NCBI GenBank assembly: GCA_017620455.1
Contig: JAFZQK010000024.1
Span: 1 to 29,055 of the forward strand
From: Clostridia bacterium
GTDB lineage: Bacteria > Bacillota_A > Clostridia > Christensenellales > Aristaeellaceae
DNA length: 29,055 nt
Direction of reading: 5' to 3'
Positions 1 through 8,011 of the stretch are shown here, piece by piece. The position numbers were made by a program, and so were the translations under genes. Each line of letters begins with the position of its first letter. The first letter of the stretch is position 1. The notes beneath the pieces are model-generated. The model made no database searches, was not told where the DNA came from, and saw nothing but the letters and a program-made list of their open reading frames with translations.

Positions 1-615
<615 letters not shown>

Positions 616-651
616 CTTCTTTTCCCCCTATATCAGTTTGCACAGGCAGCC

Positions 652-1824
652 TCAGCCGCCGAACAGATTCCGGAAAAATCCGCCCACGCCGCCGGGCGCC
701 TGGGCGCTGGCGGTGTCGATGAGCAGATCCAGCAGCCCCAAAGCGCTGGAATAGGCGGGGCTGGAGAGCTTCACCGCCTTGCGGGGCAGCTCCCGCACGG
801 GCTTTTCCAGCTTGGCGGCCAGGAAATCCCGTCCGCCCCGGTTGATGGCCAGTCCGCCGCCGGTCAGGTACACCGGCGACCAGCTGCCCAGCTTCACGCC
901 CGTATCTTTGATGGCGTCCCGCACGGCCTCGCAGATCTCCGCCGCCCGGGGCTCCAATACCTTCTCCACCTGTTCCCGGGTAAAGGTCTTGCTGTTGCCT
1001 TCCTTATCGGTGCCCTCAAAGGTGCTCTGCCCGGCGGACAGGCCGTACACGTAGCCGCGCTTGATCTGCTCGGCGGAGGGCAGGGTGATCTCCAGGCCGT
1101 AGGCCAGGTCCGCGGCGATATGGCCGCCGCCCATGGGGATGGTTTTGAGATTGGTGATGGCGTCGCCTTCCACGGTCATCACTTCCGTGGTCAGATACCC
1201 CATATCCACCAGCACGGCCGCCCGGTCCCTTTCCTCGTCGGGCACGAACAGCATCACCTGGCCCACCGGCGTGCTCAGGCAGCCGGATACCTGGATCCCC
1301 AGGCTCCGGAACCGCTCGGTGATATCGTCCAGGAAAAACTGATCCGCGATCACGAAGGACACCATGGCCCGCAGCTCGTACCCGTGCATGCCCACGGGCT
1401 CCAGGGTCTTTTTCCCGTCGTCCACGATGAACCAGGCCGGGCTGCGATGGATCACGCTTCCGCGCACCGGGCCCAGCTCGTCCGTGGCCTTATCCAGCAG
1501 CGCGGCGATATCCCTTTCGGTCACCCGCGGGTCCGCCCCCTGGAGCTCCACCTTGACCTCCACCGTGCGCACCTGGGAAAAACTGCCGGGCACGCCCACG
1601 AAAATTTCGCGTATATGGATATGGGCCTGATCCTCCGCCGCGCGCACCGCCTCGGCCATCGCCTCGTTCAGCGCCGCCGGCGCGTTCCACCGGCCGTCCA
1701 TGTATCCGTCGTACACCACCGTGCCCGCGCCGATGATATCGCAGCGCTGGCGCCCGCTGGTTTCGGCCACCAGGGCCACCAGCTTGCTCGTGCCGAATTC
1801 CATGGCGGCAACCATGTTTTTCAT
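652..1824 (-). CDS. ftsA: Cell division protein FtsA (actin-like membrane tether of FtsZ)
   Basis: FtsA is an actin/Hsp70-fold protein that links FtsZ filaments to the membrane and activates the divisome. This copy has 390 residues, shorter than the roughly 420-440 common in the family. It shows phosphate-1 EFGTSK near the N terminus, the adenosine motif LTGGGLAINRGG, and the LSSPAYSSALGLL segment near the C terminus. The last residues, GGFFRNLFGG, look like a short amphipathic membrane-targeting helix. The phosphate-2 loop reads VDMGYLTTEV, where most FtsA proteins have a glycine-rich DIGGGT-type loop, so nucleotide handling may be unusual. The ATG at 1824 has only a distant AGGGG (11 nt); the ATG three codons on is an alternative start. 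It lies directly upstream of ftsZ and behind its own promoter. Confidence 0.93.
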   Translation of the reverse strand: MKNMVAAMEFGTSKLVALVAETSGRQRCDIIGAGTVVYDGYMDGRWNAPAALNEAMAEAVRAAEDQAHIHIREIFVGVPGSFSQVRTVEVKVELQGADPRVTERDIAALLDKATDELGPVRGSVIHRSPAWFIVDDGKKTLEPVGMHGYELRAMVSFVIADQFFLDDITERFRSLGIQVSGCLSTPVGQVMLFVPDEERDRAAVLVDMGYLTTEVMTVEGDAITNLKTIPMGGGHIAADLAYGLEITLPSAEQIKRGYVYGLSAGQSTFEGTDKEGNSKTFTREQVEKVLEPRAAEICEAVRDAIKDTGVKLGSWSPVYLTGGGLAINRGGRDFLAAKLEKPVRELPRKAVKLSSPAYSSALGLLDLLIDTASAQAPGGVGGFFRNLFGG

Positions 1825-1915
1825 CCGTCCATCATCCCCTGTTCATTGCGCCCATGGGTACGAAATACCCATCGTCAGAAAAGCCGAAATAAGAATTACC
1901 CTATTCGGTCACTTT

Positions 1916-1944
1916 ATTGTAACTGTTTTGTGATAATTTGGCAA
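1916..1944 (-). promoter_or_regulatory. Housekeeping-type promoter upstream of ftsA-ftsZ
   Basis: On the minus strand, TTGCCA (1939-1944) and TACAAT (1916-1921) are separated by exactly 17 bp, in the 187-bp gap between ftsQ and ftsA. This is a good sigma-A type match and would let ftsA-ftsZ be transcribed independently of the long dcw transcript. No transcript data are available, so use is inferred. Confidence 0.6.
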
Positions 1945-1947
1945 GCC

Positions 1948-1996
1948 AAAAACGGAAAAAAGACCGCATTTTTTTAAAATTTTTTCGTTTTTTCCG
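1948..1996 (-). terminator. Possible weak AT-rich terminator after ftsQ
   Basis: Just after the ftsQ stop codon the minus strand can pair CGGAAAAAA (1988-1996) with TTTTTTCCG (1953-1961), followed by a short T run. The loop is long (26 nt) and the stem AT-rich, so termination would be partial at best. It sits immediately before the ftsA promoter. The same bases form phased A/T tracts that could instead act as curved DNA or an UP-like element. Confidence 0.3.
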
Positions 1997-2011
1997 CATG
2001 ACCGTCCGTTT

Positions 2012-2812
2012 TTACGGCCCGGCAGGGGTGTAAATCACCTCTCCGGGGCGGGACGCATCCAGCATTCCCCCGGTTTTGCCCATTTCCCGCAGCTTGTCCA
2101 CCACCGCGCGGACGGTGCCGATTTTGGCCCGCAGGGAATTGGCGTCCCCCAAGGCGGCGGTATACCCATCCACGGTGATCAGATATAGGCTGTCCGGATC
2201 GGCCAGATTCAATTCGGCCACCTGATCGCTGACGCCCTGCAATTCGATTTCGCGCATCAGCGACGTGAACGCCTCCATATATTCCGTGCCCGGCGCCGTC
2301 AGCATCTGCCCCACCCGGGCGTTGGCCCGGCTGAAGCCGGAAATGGTGATCAGATCTCCCGCGGGCTGCACCATGCCCGGCAGCCTTTCCAGCACCATCC
2401 CCTCGTTGTCGATCTTGTAGGTATTGCCCATCACCTGCAGATAAGCGCAGGGCACCCGCTCCCGCACGTAAAGCACCAGCCGGTCCGGGAACTGCTTTTC
2501 CATTTTTTCAAACACCAGGTCCTTCGTGGCGTTGATGCCGCTGCGGATGCGGTTTTCATTCACGGTGAAATAATTCGTGGGCCGATCCAGCCCCGCGGCG
2601 CGCACCGCATCCTCCCAGGCCACGCTTTCCAGCCCCACCACCGCCACGTGATGGATCTTGAACACGCTCTCGTTCAGCAGGATCACCAGGCACGCAAACA
2701 GCAGCAGGCTGATCACGGCGGTGCGCAGCCCGGATTTTTTCCGGGCCGGCGGCGGCGGGGCGGATTCCCCCTCGAAGGGCATATAGCCCTGGGGCAGCGG
2801 CATCTGGGACAT
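2012..2812 (-). CDS. ftsQ: Cell division protein FtsQ/DivIB
   Basis: FtsQ/DivIB is a bitopic membrane protein that, with FtsL and FtsB/DivIC, regulates septal peptidoglycan synthesis by FtsW and FtsI. The 266-residue product has a proline-rich, positively charged cytoplasmic N terminus (APPPPARKKSGLR), one transmembrane helix at about residues 29-46, and then a POTRA-like segment beginning FKIHHVAVVGLESVAWEDAV. The downstream part (VYVRERVPCAYLQV-type strand, then IDNEGMVLE) matches the beta domain of the family. An upstream in-frame extension exists, but the ATG at 2812 has a perfect AAGGAGG six bases before it and lies 25 bp after murA, so it is the likely start. It is co-oriented and probably co-transcribed with murA. 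Confidence 0.93.
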   Translation of the reverse strand: MSQMPLPQGYMPFEGESAPPPPARKKSGLRTAVISLLLFACLVILLNESVFKIHHVAVVGLESVAWEDAVRAAGLDRPTNYFTVNENRIRSGINATKDLVFEKMEKQFPDRLVLYVRERVPCAYLQVMGNTYKIDNEGMVLERLPGMVQPAGDLITISGFSRANARVGQMLTAPGTEYMEAFTSLMREIELQGVSDQVAELNLADPDSLYLITVDGYTAALGDANSLRAKIGTVRAVVDKLREMGKTGGMLDASRPGEVIYTPAGP

Positions 2813-2837
2813 GAAAGGCCTCCTTCGGGAAGCCCCC

Positions 2838-4097
2838 TCAGGCTTCCCGCACTCTATCGATCCTGGCGCCGAGCCGGCGCAGGGTATCCTCCAGCCGGGG
2901 GTATCCCCGGTCAATGATCCCGGCGTTTTCCACCAGCGTTTCTCCCCGGGCGGCCAGCCCGGCGATCACCAGCGCGGCCCCGCCCCGAAGATCCCGGGCG
3001 GCAACGCGGGCGCCGTGCAGCTCCGGCACGCCCTGCACCACCGCCGTGCGGCCGGATACCCGGATGTCCGCCCCCATGCGCTGCAGGTCCGCCACGTGGG
3101 CAAACCGGTTTTCAAACACGTTTTCCACGATCACCGACGTGCCCTCCGCCCCGCAGGCGACGGACAGCATCTGGGCCTGCATGTCCGTGGGAAAGCCGGG
3201 ATGCGGCTCCGTCCGGAGCCGGGAAAACGCCCGGAGGCGCCTGGGCGCTTCCAGCGTGACCGTGCTTTCGCCGGTATGTATGCGGCAGCCCATTTCCCGC
3301 AGCTTCTCCGTCACCGGGATCAGGTCCCGCGGCCGGGCGTTCAGCACCGTCACATTTCCCCCCGCAGCCGCCCCGGCGCACAGGTACGTGCCCCCGGCGA
3401 TGCGGTCGGGAATGGGGGTATAAGCGGCGCCCCGCAGCTTTTTCACGCCTTCGATCCGGATCAGCGCGGTGCCCGCGCCCGTGACGCGGCCCCCCAGGGC
3501 GTTGAGGAAGCCCTGCAGGTCTTCGATCTCCGGCTCCCGGGCGGCGTTGTGGACGCAGGTGACCCCCGGCAGCAGCGCCGCGGCCATCATCACGTTTTCC
3601 GTGGCCCCCACGCTGGGATAATCAAAATACACGTCCCCGGCGTGCATGCCCTGCCCGTCGCACTCCAGCACCCCGCCGCCTTCCTCGATCCTGACCCCCA
3701 GGGCCCGCAGGCCCTTCAGATGCAGGTCGATGGGCCGCAGGCCGATCTCGCAGCCCCCGGGATAGGGAACGGTGGCCCGGCGCATTTTCGCCAGGATCGG
3801 CCCCAGCAGAAAAACAGAGGAACGGATCTGCTTGCTCAGCCCTTCCGGCATTTCCCACCGGCACAGCCCGCCGCTTTCGATCTGCATTTCCCCGTTTTCC
3901 ATCCGGCAGCTGCAGCCCAGGGTGTCCAGGATCTGCGCCATGGCGCGCACGTCCCGGATATCGGGGCAGGAGCGGATCGCGCATCCGCCCTCCGGCAGCA
4001 GCGCCGCGGCCAGGATGGGCAGCACCGCGTTTTTCGCCCCCTGCAGGCATACTTCCCCTTCTATTTTTTCGCCGCCCAGCACCCGGAATCCTTCCAT
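2838..4097 (-). CDS. murA: UDP-N-acetylglucosamine 1-carboxyvinyltransferase MurA
   Basis: MurA transfers the enolpyruvyl group of phosphoenolpyruvate to UDP-N-acetylglucosamine, the first committed step of peptidoglycan synthesis in the cytoplasm. The 419-residue length is normal. The active-site loop PGGCEIGLRPIDLHLKGL is intact with the catalytic cysteine at about residue 116, which is the fosfomycin-reactive position. The N-terminal LQGAKNAVLPILAAALL and the FPTDMQAQ segment are also characteristic. A GTG nine bases upstream would extend the frame, but AAGGTG lies 8 nt before the ATG at 4097, which is preferred. In this cluster it occupies the place between ftsW and ftsQ where murG, murC or murB are more usual. 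A second MurA paralogue elsewhere in the genome is common in Bacillota and cannot be excluded. Confidence 0.96.
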   Translation of the reverse strand: MEGFRVLGGEKIEGEVCLQGAKNAVLPILAAALLPEGGCAIRSCPDIRDVRAMAQILDTLGCSCRMENGEMQIESGGLCRWEMPEGLSKQIRSSVFLLGPILAKMRRATVPYPGGCEIGLRPIDLHLKGLRALGVRIEEGGGVLECDGQGMHAGDVYFDYPSVGATENVMMAAALLPGVTCVHNAAREPEIEDLQGFLNALGGRVTGAGTALIRIEGVKKLRGAAYTPIPDRIAGGTYLCAGAAAGGNVTVLNARPRDLIPVTEKLREMGCRIHTGESTVTLEAPRRLRAFSRLRTEPHPGFPTDMQAQMLSVACGAEGTSVIVENVFENRFAHVADLQRMGADIRVSGRTAVVQGVPELHGARVAARDLRGGAALVIAGLAARGETLVENAGIIDRGYPRLEDTLRRLGARIDRVREA

Positions 4098-4176
4098 GCG
4101 GATCACCTTCTTTCTTCTTTCAGGCTATGCCGGAAAGAAAAAGGGGTGCCGGGAAGGGTTCACACGCCTTCTTCCG

Positions 4177-5304
4177 TCACGTCAGGTTCCGCCTGCCGTA
4201 CCTGCTCACGTTCAGCACGATCCCCACCGCCGCCATGGTGATGGAAAGCGACGTGCCCCCCGCGGAAAAGAAGGGCAGGGGCAGCCCGGTGGTAGGCAGG
4301 ATCCCCACCACCACGCCCATATTGATGAACGCCTGCACGCTGATCATGCAGGTGATCCCCGCCGCCAGCAGGCAGCCGAAGGGATCGTCGCAGTCCAGGG
4401 CCACCCGCATGCCCGCCCACAGGAACGCCGCGAACAGAAGGATCACCGCCAGGCAGCCGATCAGCCCAAAATCCTCCCCTACGATGGCGAAAATGAAATC
4501 GCTTTCCGGATAGGGCAGGTAGGCGTATTTCTGCCTTCCCTGCCCCAGGCCCATGCCGAACAGCCCGCCGCTGCCGAAGGCGATCAGGGACTGGCTGAGC
4601 TGATACCCCTCGTCGCTCATTTTGGCGAAGGGATCGGTGAAGGACAAAAGCCTTTCCCGCCGGTATTCGGCGCTCCAGGCGTAGTACGCCCCCACCGCCA
4701 GGGCCCCGGCCCCCAGCGCCGCCATGTGCCGCCATTTGGCCCCTGCCAGAAGCACCATGATCACCGAAACGATGATGATGGTGCCCGCGGTGGACAGATT
4801 GGGCTGCTCCAGGATCAGAAGGAACATGATCCCCGGCACGGTGAGCACCGGCAGGATACCGGTGAAGAGCTTTTTGATCTTCTTCCCCCGCACCGTCAGC
4901 GTCATGGCCATGAACAGCACCGTCGCGTATTTGGCCATTTCCCCCGGCTGGAAGGACAGCGGCCCCAGGGTGATCCACCGGCGGCTGCCGTTCACCGAGG
5001 TGCCGATCCCCGGGATGGCCACCAGCACCAGCAGCACCAGGGAGATCCCCACCGCCGAAAGCACCACTTTCCTGCGCCGCCAGAAGGCGTAGGGCACGCG
5101 GCAGGTGACCGCCATGGCGGCCGCCCCCACCGCCGCGCCGAAAAGCTGCTTCACCACCTGATCCCAGGGATTGCCCGTTTCCAGCGCCTTGTAGTACGTG
5201 GCGCTGAACAGCGTCAGCAGCCCCAGCATCATCAGCAGGATCATCACCGTCAGCAGCGTCCCGTCCACGGGCTTTTTCCGGGGTTTGCGAAGGGTGGTCA
5301 GCAT
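4177..5304 (-). CDS. ftsW: SEDS peptidoglycan glycosyltransferase FtsW/SpoVE
   Basis: This multi-pass membrane protein of the SEDS family polymerises lipid II into glycan strands at the septum together with its partner FtsI. The 375-residue protein has about ten hydrophobic segments. It carries family hallmarks: NGSRRWITLGPLSFQPGEMAKYA, LEQPNLSTAGTI, the extracellular-loop motif YLPYPESDFIFAIVGEDFGLIG that contains the essential aspartate, and the C-terminal GLPLPFFSAGGTSL. The ATG at 5304 is preceded by AGGAGG at 6 nt. It lies after murD as in most dcw clusters, but a terminator-like hairpin separates the two. FtsW and SpoVE cannot be told apart by sequence alone; the division copy is favoured by context. 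Confidence 0.94.
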   Translation of the reverse strand: MLTTLRKPRKKPVDGTLLTVMILLMMLGLLTLFSATYYKALETGNPWDQVVKQLFGAAVGAAAMAVTCRVPYAFWRRRKVVLSAVGISLVLLVLVAIPGIGTSVNGSRRWITLGPLSFQPGEMAKYATVLFMAMTLTVRGKKIKKLFTGILPVLTVPGIMFLLILEQPNLSTAGTIIIVSVIMVLLAGAKWRHMAALGAGALAVGAYYAWSAEYRRERLLSFTDPFAKMSDEGYQLSQSLIAFGSGGLFGMGLGQGRQKYAYLPYPESDFIFAIVGEDFGLIGCLAVILLFAAFLWAGMRVALDCDDPFGCLLAAGITCMISVQAFINMGVVVGILPTTGLPLPFFSAGGTSLSITMAAVGIVLNVSRYGRRNLT

Positions 5305-5327
5305 TGCGCGCCTCCTGATCCGTCGAT

Positions 5328-5353
5328 AAAGAAAAGGCGCATTTTCATGCGCC
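5328..5353 (-). terminator. Terminator-like hairpin between murD and ftsW
   Basis: On the minus strand GGCGCAT and ATGCGCC (5336-5353) form a perfect 7-bp stem closed by a GAAA tetraloop. TTTTCTTT (5328-5335) follows at once, then the ftsW Shine-Dalgarno sequence. It has all the parts of an intrinsic terminator but lies inside the dcw cluster with no room for a promoter before ftsW. Partial termination, or a stabilising processing hairpin, is therefore the likely role. Confidence 0.65.
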
Positions 5354-5377
5354 TCAGAGCCGTTTTTCTTTTGTGAT

Positions 5378-6796
5378 TCAGGTCAGGCCGTTCACGATTT
5401 CCTTAAAGATCCGTCCCCGCTGCTCGTAATCGCTGAACATATCGAAGGACGCGCAGGCGGGCGACAGGAGCACGTTTCCCCCCGGGGCGCTGAGGGCGCG
5501 GCATTTTTCCACCGCTTCCTGCAGCGTGGCGGCGTGATGGACGAAGGGATATCCCGCCTCCGCCAGCGCTTTTTCGATCTGCTCCGCCGTATTGCCGATG
5601 AGCACGCAGTTTTGGATCAGCGGCGTTTTTTTGATTTCCTCCGCCAGAGGCGCGAAGGACACGTGCTTGTCGTAGCCCCCCAGGATCAGCGCCGTGGGGG
5701 CTTTCATGCTCTGCACCGCCTTGATGGTGGAATCCACGTTGGTGCCCTTGGAATCGTTGATATAGCGCACGCCGTCCAGTTCCCGCACGAACTCGATCCG
5801 GTGCTCCACCCCCGGGAAGGTGCGCAGCGCGTGGCGGATCACCGGCGCGGGCACGCCCCGGGACGCGGCGATGGCCGCGGCGGCCAAGGCGTTTTCCAGG
5901 TTGTGGGGCCCGGGGATGCGGATTTCGTCCACGCCGCACACCGTTTTTTCCTCGCCGTTCAGCCGCAGCGTCACCTGTCCGTCCCGGACGAAGGCGCCCC
6001 GGTCCACCTGCTGCAGCCGGGAAAAGAACAGCACCTGCCCCCGCAGCCCCTCCGCCATGGCGCGGCAGGCCGGATCGTCGTAATTCAGCACCGCAAAATC
6101 CCTGTCCGTCTGGGCGTCGAAGATGTGGCGCTTGAGGCCGGTGTACACTTCCATGGTGCCGTGGCGGTTGAGATGGTCCTCCGTCACGTTCAGCACCGCC
6201 GCGGTGAGGGGGTGGAAGGTATCGGTGGTTTCCAGCTGGAAGGAGCTAACCTCCGCCACGATCACGTCGTCCCAGCGGCTGTCCAGGGCCGCGGCGGACA
6301 GGGGGTAGCCGATGTTGCCGCACACGTGGGCGATCTTTCCCGCCGCGGTGAAAATGGCCCCCAGCAGGGACACCGTGGTGGTTTTTCCGTTGGTGCCCGT
6401 CACGGCGATCAGGCTGCCCCGGGCGATCCGGGAGGCGATCTCCAATTCCCCGGAAACGGGGATGCCCATTTCCCGGGCCTTGTTCACGATCTCCGCGTCG
6501 ATGGGCACGCCGGGGCTGATGATCAGCATGTCCTGCCCCGTCAGGGCGTCGACGCCGTCCTCCCCCAGCCGGAAGCGGATGGGCAGCTCCCGCAGCTCCT
6601 CCAGCCGATCCCCGAAGGCTTCCCAGGGCTTCATATCGTTCACCGTCACCTGGGCGCCTTCCCGGTACAAGAGCTTCGCCAGGGCCACGCCGCTGCGGGC
6701 CATGCCCACGATCAGCAGTTTTTTCCCGGCAAAGGGGCTCTCCGCCCTCTCCGCGGCGCGGCGCCGGGCAGGGCCGTAATATAAATCGGTGCGCAT
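5378..6796 (-). CDS. murD: UDP-N-acetylmuramoylalanine--D-glutamate ligase MurD
   Basis: MurD adds D-glutamate to UDP-MurNAc-L-alanine in an ATP-dependent step of cytoplasmic peptidoglycan precursor synthesis. The 472-residue protein shows the Mur ligase order. It has an N-terminal Rossmann-like domain (KLLIVGMARSGVALAKLL), the P-loop AVTGTNGKTTTVSLLG, the metal-binding segment VAEVSSFQLETT with NVTEDHLNRHGTMEVY, and the C-terminal domain with GVEHRIEFV, YINDSKGTNVDST and LLSPACASFDMF. These last motifs identify MurD rather than MurC, MurE or MurF. AAGGAGGGG stands 7 nt before the ATG. It follows mraY after about 50 bp, the usual dcw order. Confidence 0.97.
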   Translation of the reverse strand: MRTDLYYGPARRRAAERAESPFAGKKLLIVGMARSGVALAKLLYREGAQVTVNDMKPWEAFGDRLEELRELPIRFRLGEDGVDALTGQDMLIISPGVPIDAEIVNKAREMGIPVSGELEIASRIARGSLIAVTGTNGKTTTVSLLGAIFTAAGKIAHVCGNIGYPLSAAALDSRWDDVIVAEVSSFQLETTDTFHPLTAAVLNVTEDHLNRHGTMEVYTGLKRHIFDAQTDRDFAVLNYDDPACRAMAEGLRGQVLFFSRLQQVDRGAFVRDGQVTLRLNGEEKTVCGVDEIRIPGPHNLENALAAAAIAASRGVPAPVIRHALRTFPGVEHRIEFVRELDGVRYINDSKGTNVDSTIKAVQSMKAPTALILGGYDKHVSFAPLAEEIKKTPLIQNCVLIGNTAEQIEKALAEAGYPFVHHAATLQEAVEKCRALSAPGGNVLLSPACASFDMFSDYEQRGRIFKEIVNGLT

Positions 6797-6848
6797 GGCT
6801 TCTCCCCTCCTTGCGATGGGTCCGGCTTTAGGCGGCCGGAAGCAGGAA

Positions 6849-7943
6849 TCAATAGAACTTGTACAGGCTCCATACCGCGATCAGGCTCAGCACCAGCGTC
6901 ACCGCCGCGTACATGAGCACGATCTGGTTTTCCTTCATGCCGGAAAGCTCGAAATGATGGTGCAGCGGCGCCATTTTGAAAATTCGCTTCCCGGTGCCGG
7001 TCTTTTTCCGGGTGTACTTGAAATACGCGGTCTGCATCATCACGGATACGGAGCTCATGATGCAGGTGAACGCGATGGGGATCAAAAGGAACTGGCACTT
7101 CATCAGCATGGCAGCGCCCACGAATGCGCCGCCGATGAACATGCTGCCCGTATCCCCCATGAAGATTTTCGCCGGATGGCGGTTGTACCGCAAAAAGCCG
7201 ATGGACGCTCCCGCCAGGGCGAAGCACAGAAGCGATACGGGACGGAACCAGGCCTTCGGATCCGTCATGGGAAAGGCGCTGAACAGCGCTTCGCCCGCCG
7301 GCGTCCGGTCCGGGACCGCGATGGTCTGGGCGAAGAACAGCGCGATGACCCCGAAGGCCGCCATGCCGATCACCGTCACGGAGGACAATATGCCGTCCAC
7401 CCCGTCCTGCAGATTGGCGCTGTTGGTAATGAACATCACCAGCACCGTCATGATGGGCACGTAGAACCAGCCCAGGTCCCAGGTCCTGTCCGTAAAGGGC
7501 AGTATCACGTCGCTGCCCACGTAGAAAAAGCAGTACAGGGAAAACGCCAGGCCCACGATCATCTGCCCGATCAGCTTCTGCTTGGGCTTGAGGCCCTCGT
7601 GGTCCTTTTTCACATCCTTGATGTAATCGTCCGGGAAGCCGAAAAGGGCCATGCAGCCCACGGTGATGAACAAAACCGGCCACAGCGCGTTTTCCGTCCC
7701 GAAGGCCCAGCCGTTTCTGATCCCCACGATCACGGTGATCACCACGGTGGAAAACACCGTGGCCAGGGCGGTCACGATGCCGCCCATGTTCGGCGTGCCC
7801 TGCTTGGCTAAGTGGGCTTTCGGCCCCAGGTCGTAAATGGTCTGGCCGAACTTGAGCTTTTTCAGGTACGGCAGGAACCCGGGCATCACCAGGAACACGA
7901 CGGCCATGGCCATCATCGCTGCGAACGCGCATTGCAGAAACAT
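6849..7943 (-). CDS. mraY: Phospho-N-acetylmuramoyl-pentapeptide transferase MraY
   Basis: MraY is an integral membrane enzyme that transfers phospho-MurNAc-pentapeptide to undecaprenyl phosphate, giving lipid I. The 364-residue protein has about ten membrane segments. It carries the expected polar loops: QGTPNMGGI near the N terminus, the aspartate-rich GFPDDYIKDVKK, NSANLQDGVDGI with the catalytic aspartates, FMGDTGSMFIGGA, and the histidine motif APLHHHFELSGMKE. All key residues appear intact. The start at 7943 has an AAGGG rather far upstream (about 13 nt), so initiation may be modest. murF, which normally lies between murE and mraY, is absent here; only 68 bp separate mraY from murE. Confidence 0.97.
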   Translation of the reverse strand: MFLQCAFAAMMAMAVVFLVMPGFLPYLKKLKFGQTIYDLGPKAHLAKQGTPNMGGIVTALATVFSTVVITVIVGIRNGWAFGTENALWPVLFITVGCMALFGFPDDYIKDVKKDHEGLKPKQKLIGQMIVGLAFSLYCFFYVGSDVILPFTDRTWDLGWFYVPIMTVLVMFITNSANLQDGVDGILSSVTVIGMAAFGVIALFFAQTIAVPDRTPAGEALFSAFPMTDPKAWFRPVSLLCFALAGASIGFLRYNRHPAKIFMGDTGSMFIGGAFVGAAMLMKCQFLLIPIAFTCIMSSVSVMMQTAYFKYTRKKTGTGKRIFKMAPLHHHFELSGMKENQIVLMYAAVTLVLSLIAVWSLYKFY

Positions 7944-8011
7944 GATCGTATCTTTCCCTTCGTATTCTGCCTTCCCCCGCGGGGGCGTTTAAGGTATGCA
8001 GGAGCGTTTCC

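Noticed and set aside
7975..7995. Palindrome CCCCCGCGGGGG between murE and mraY, considered as a terminator
   Set aside because: It has no T run on either strand and a stem without a proper loop.
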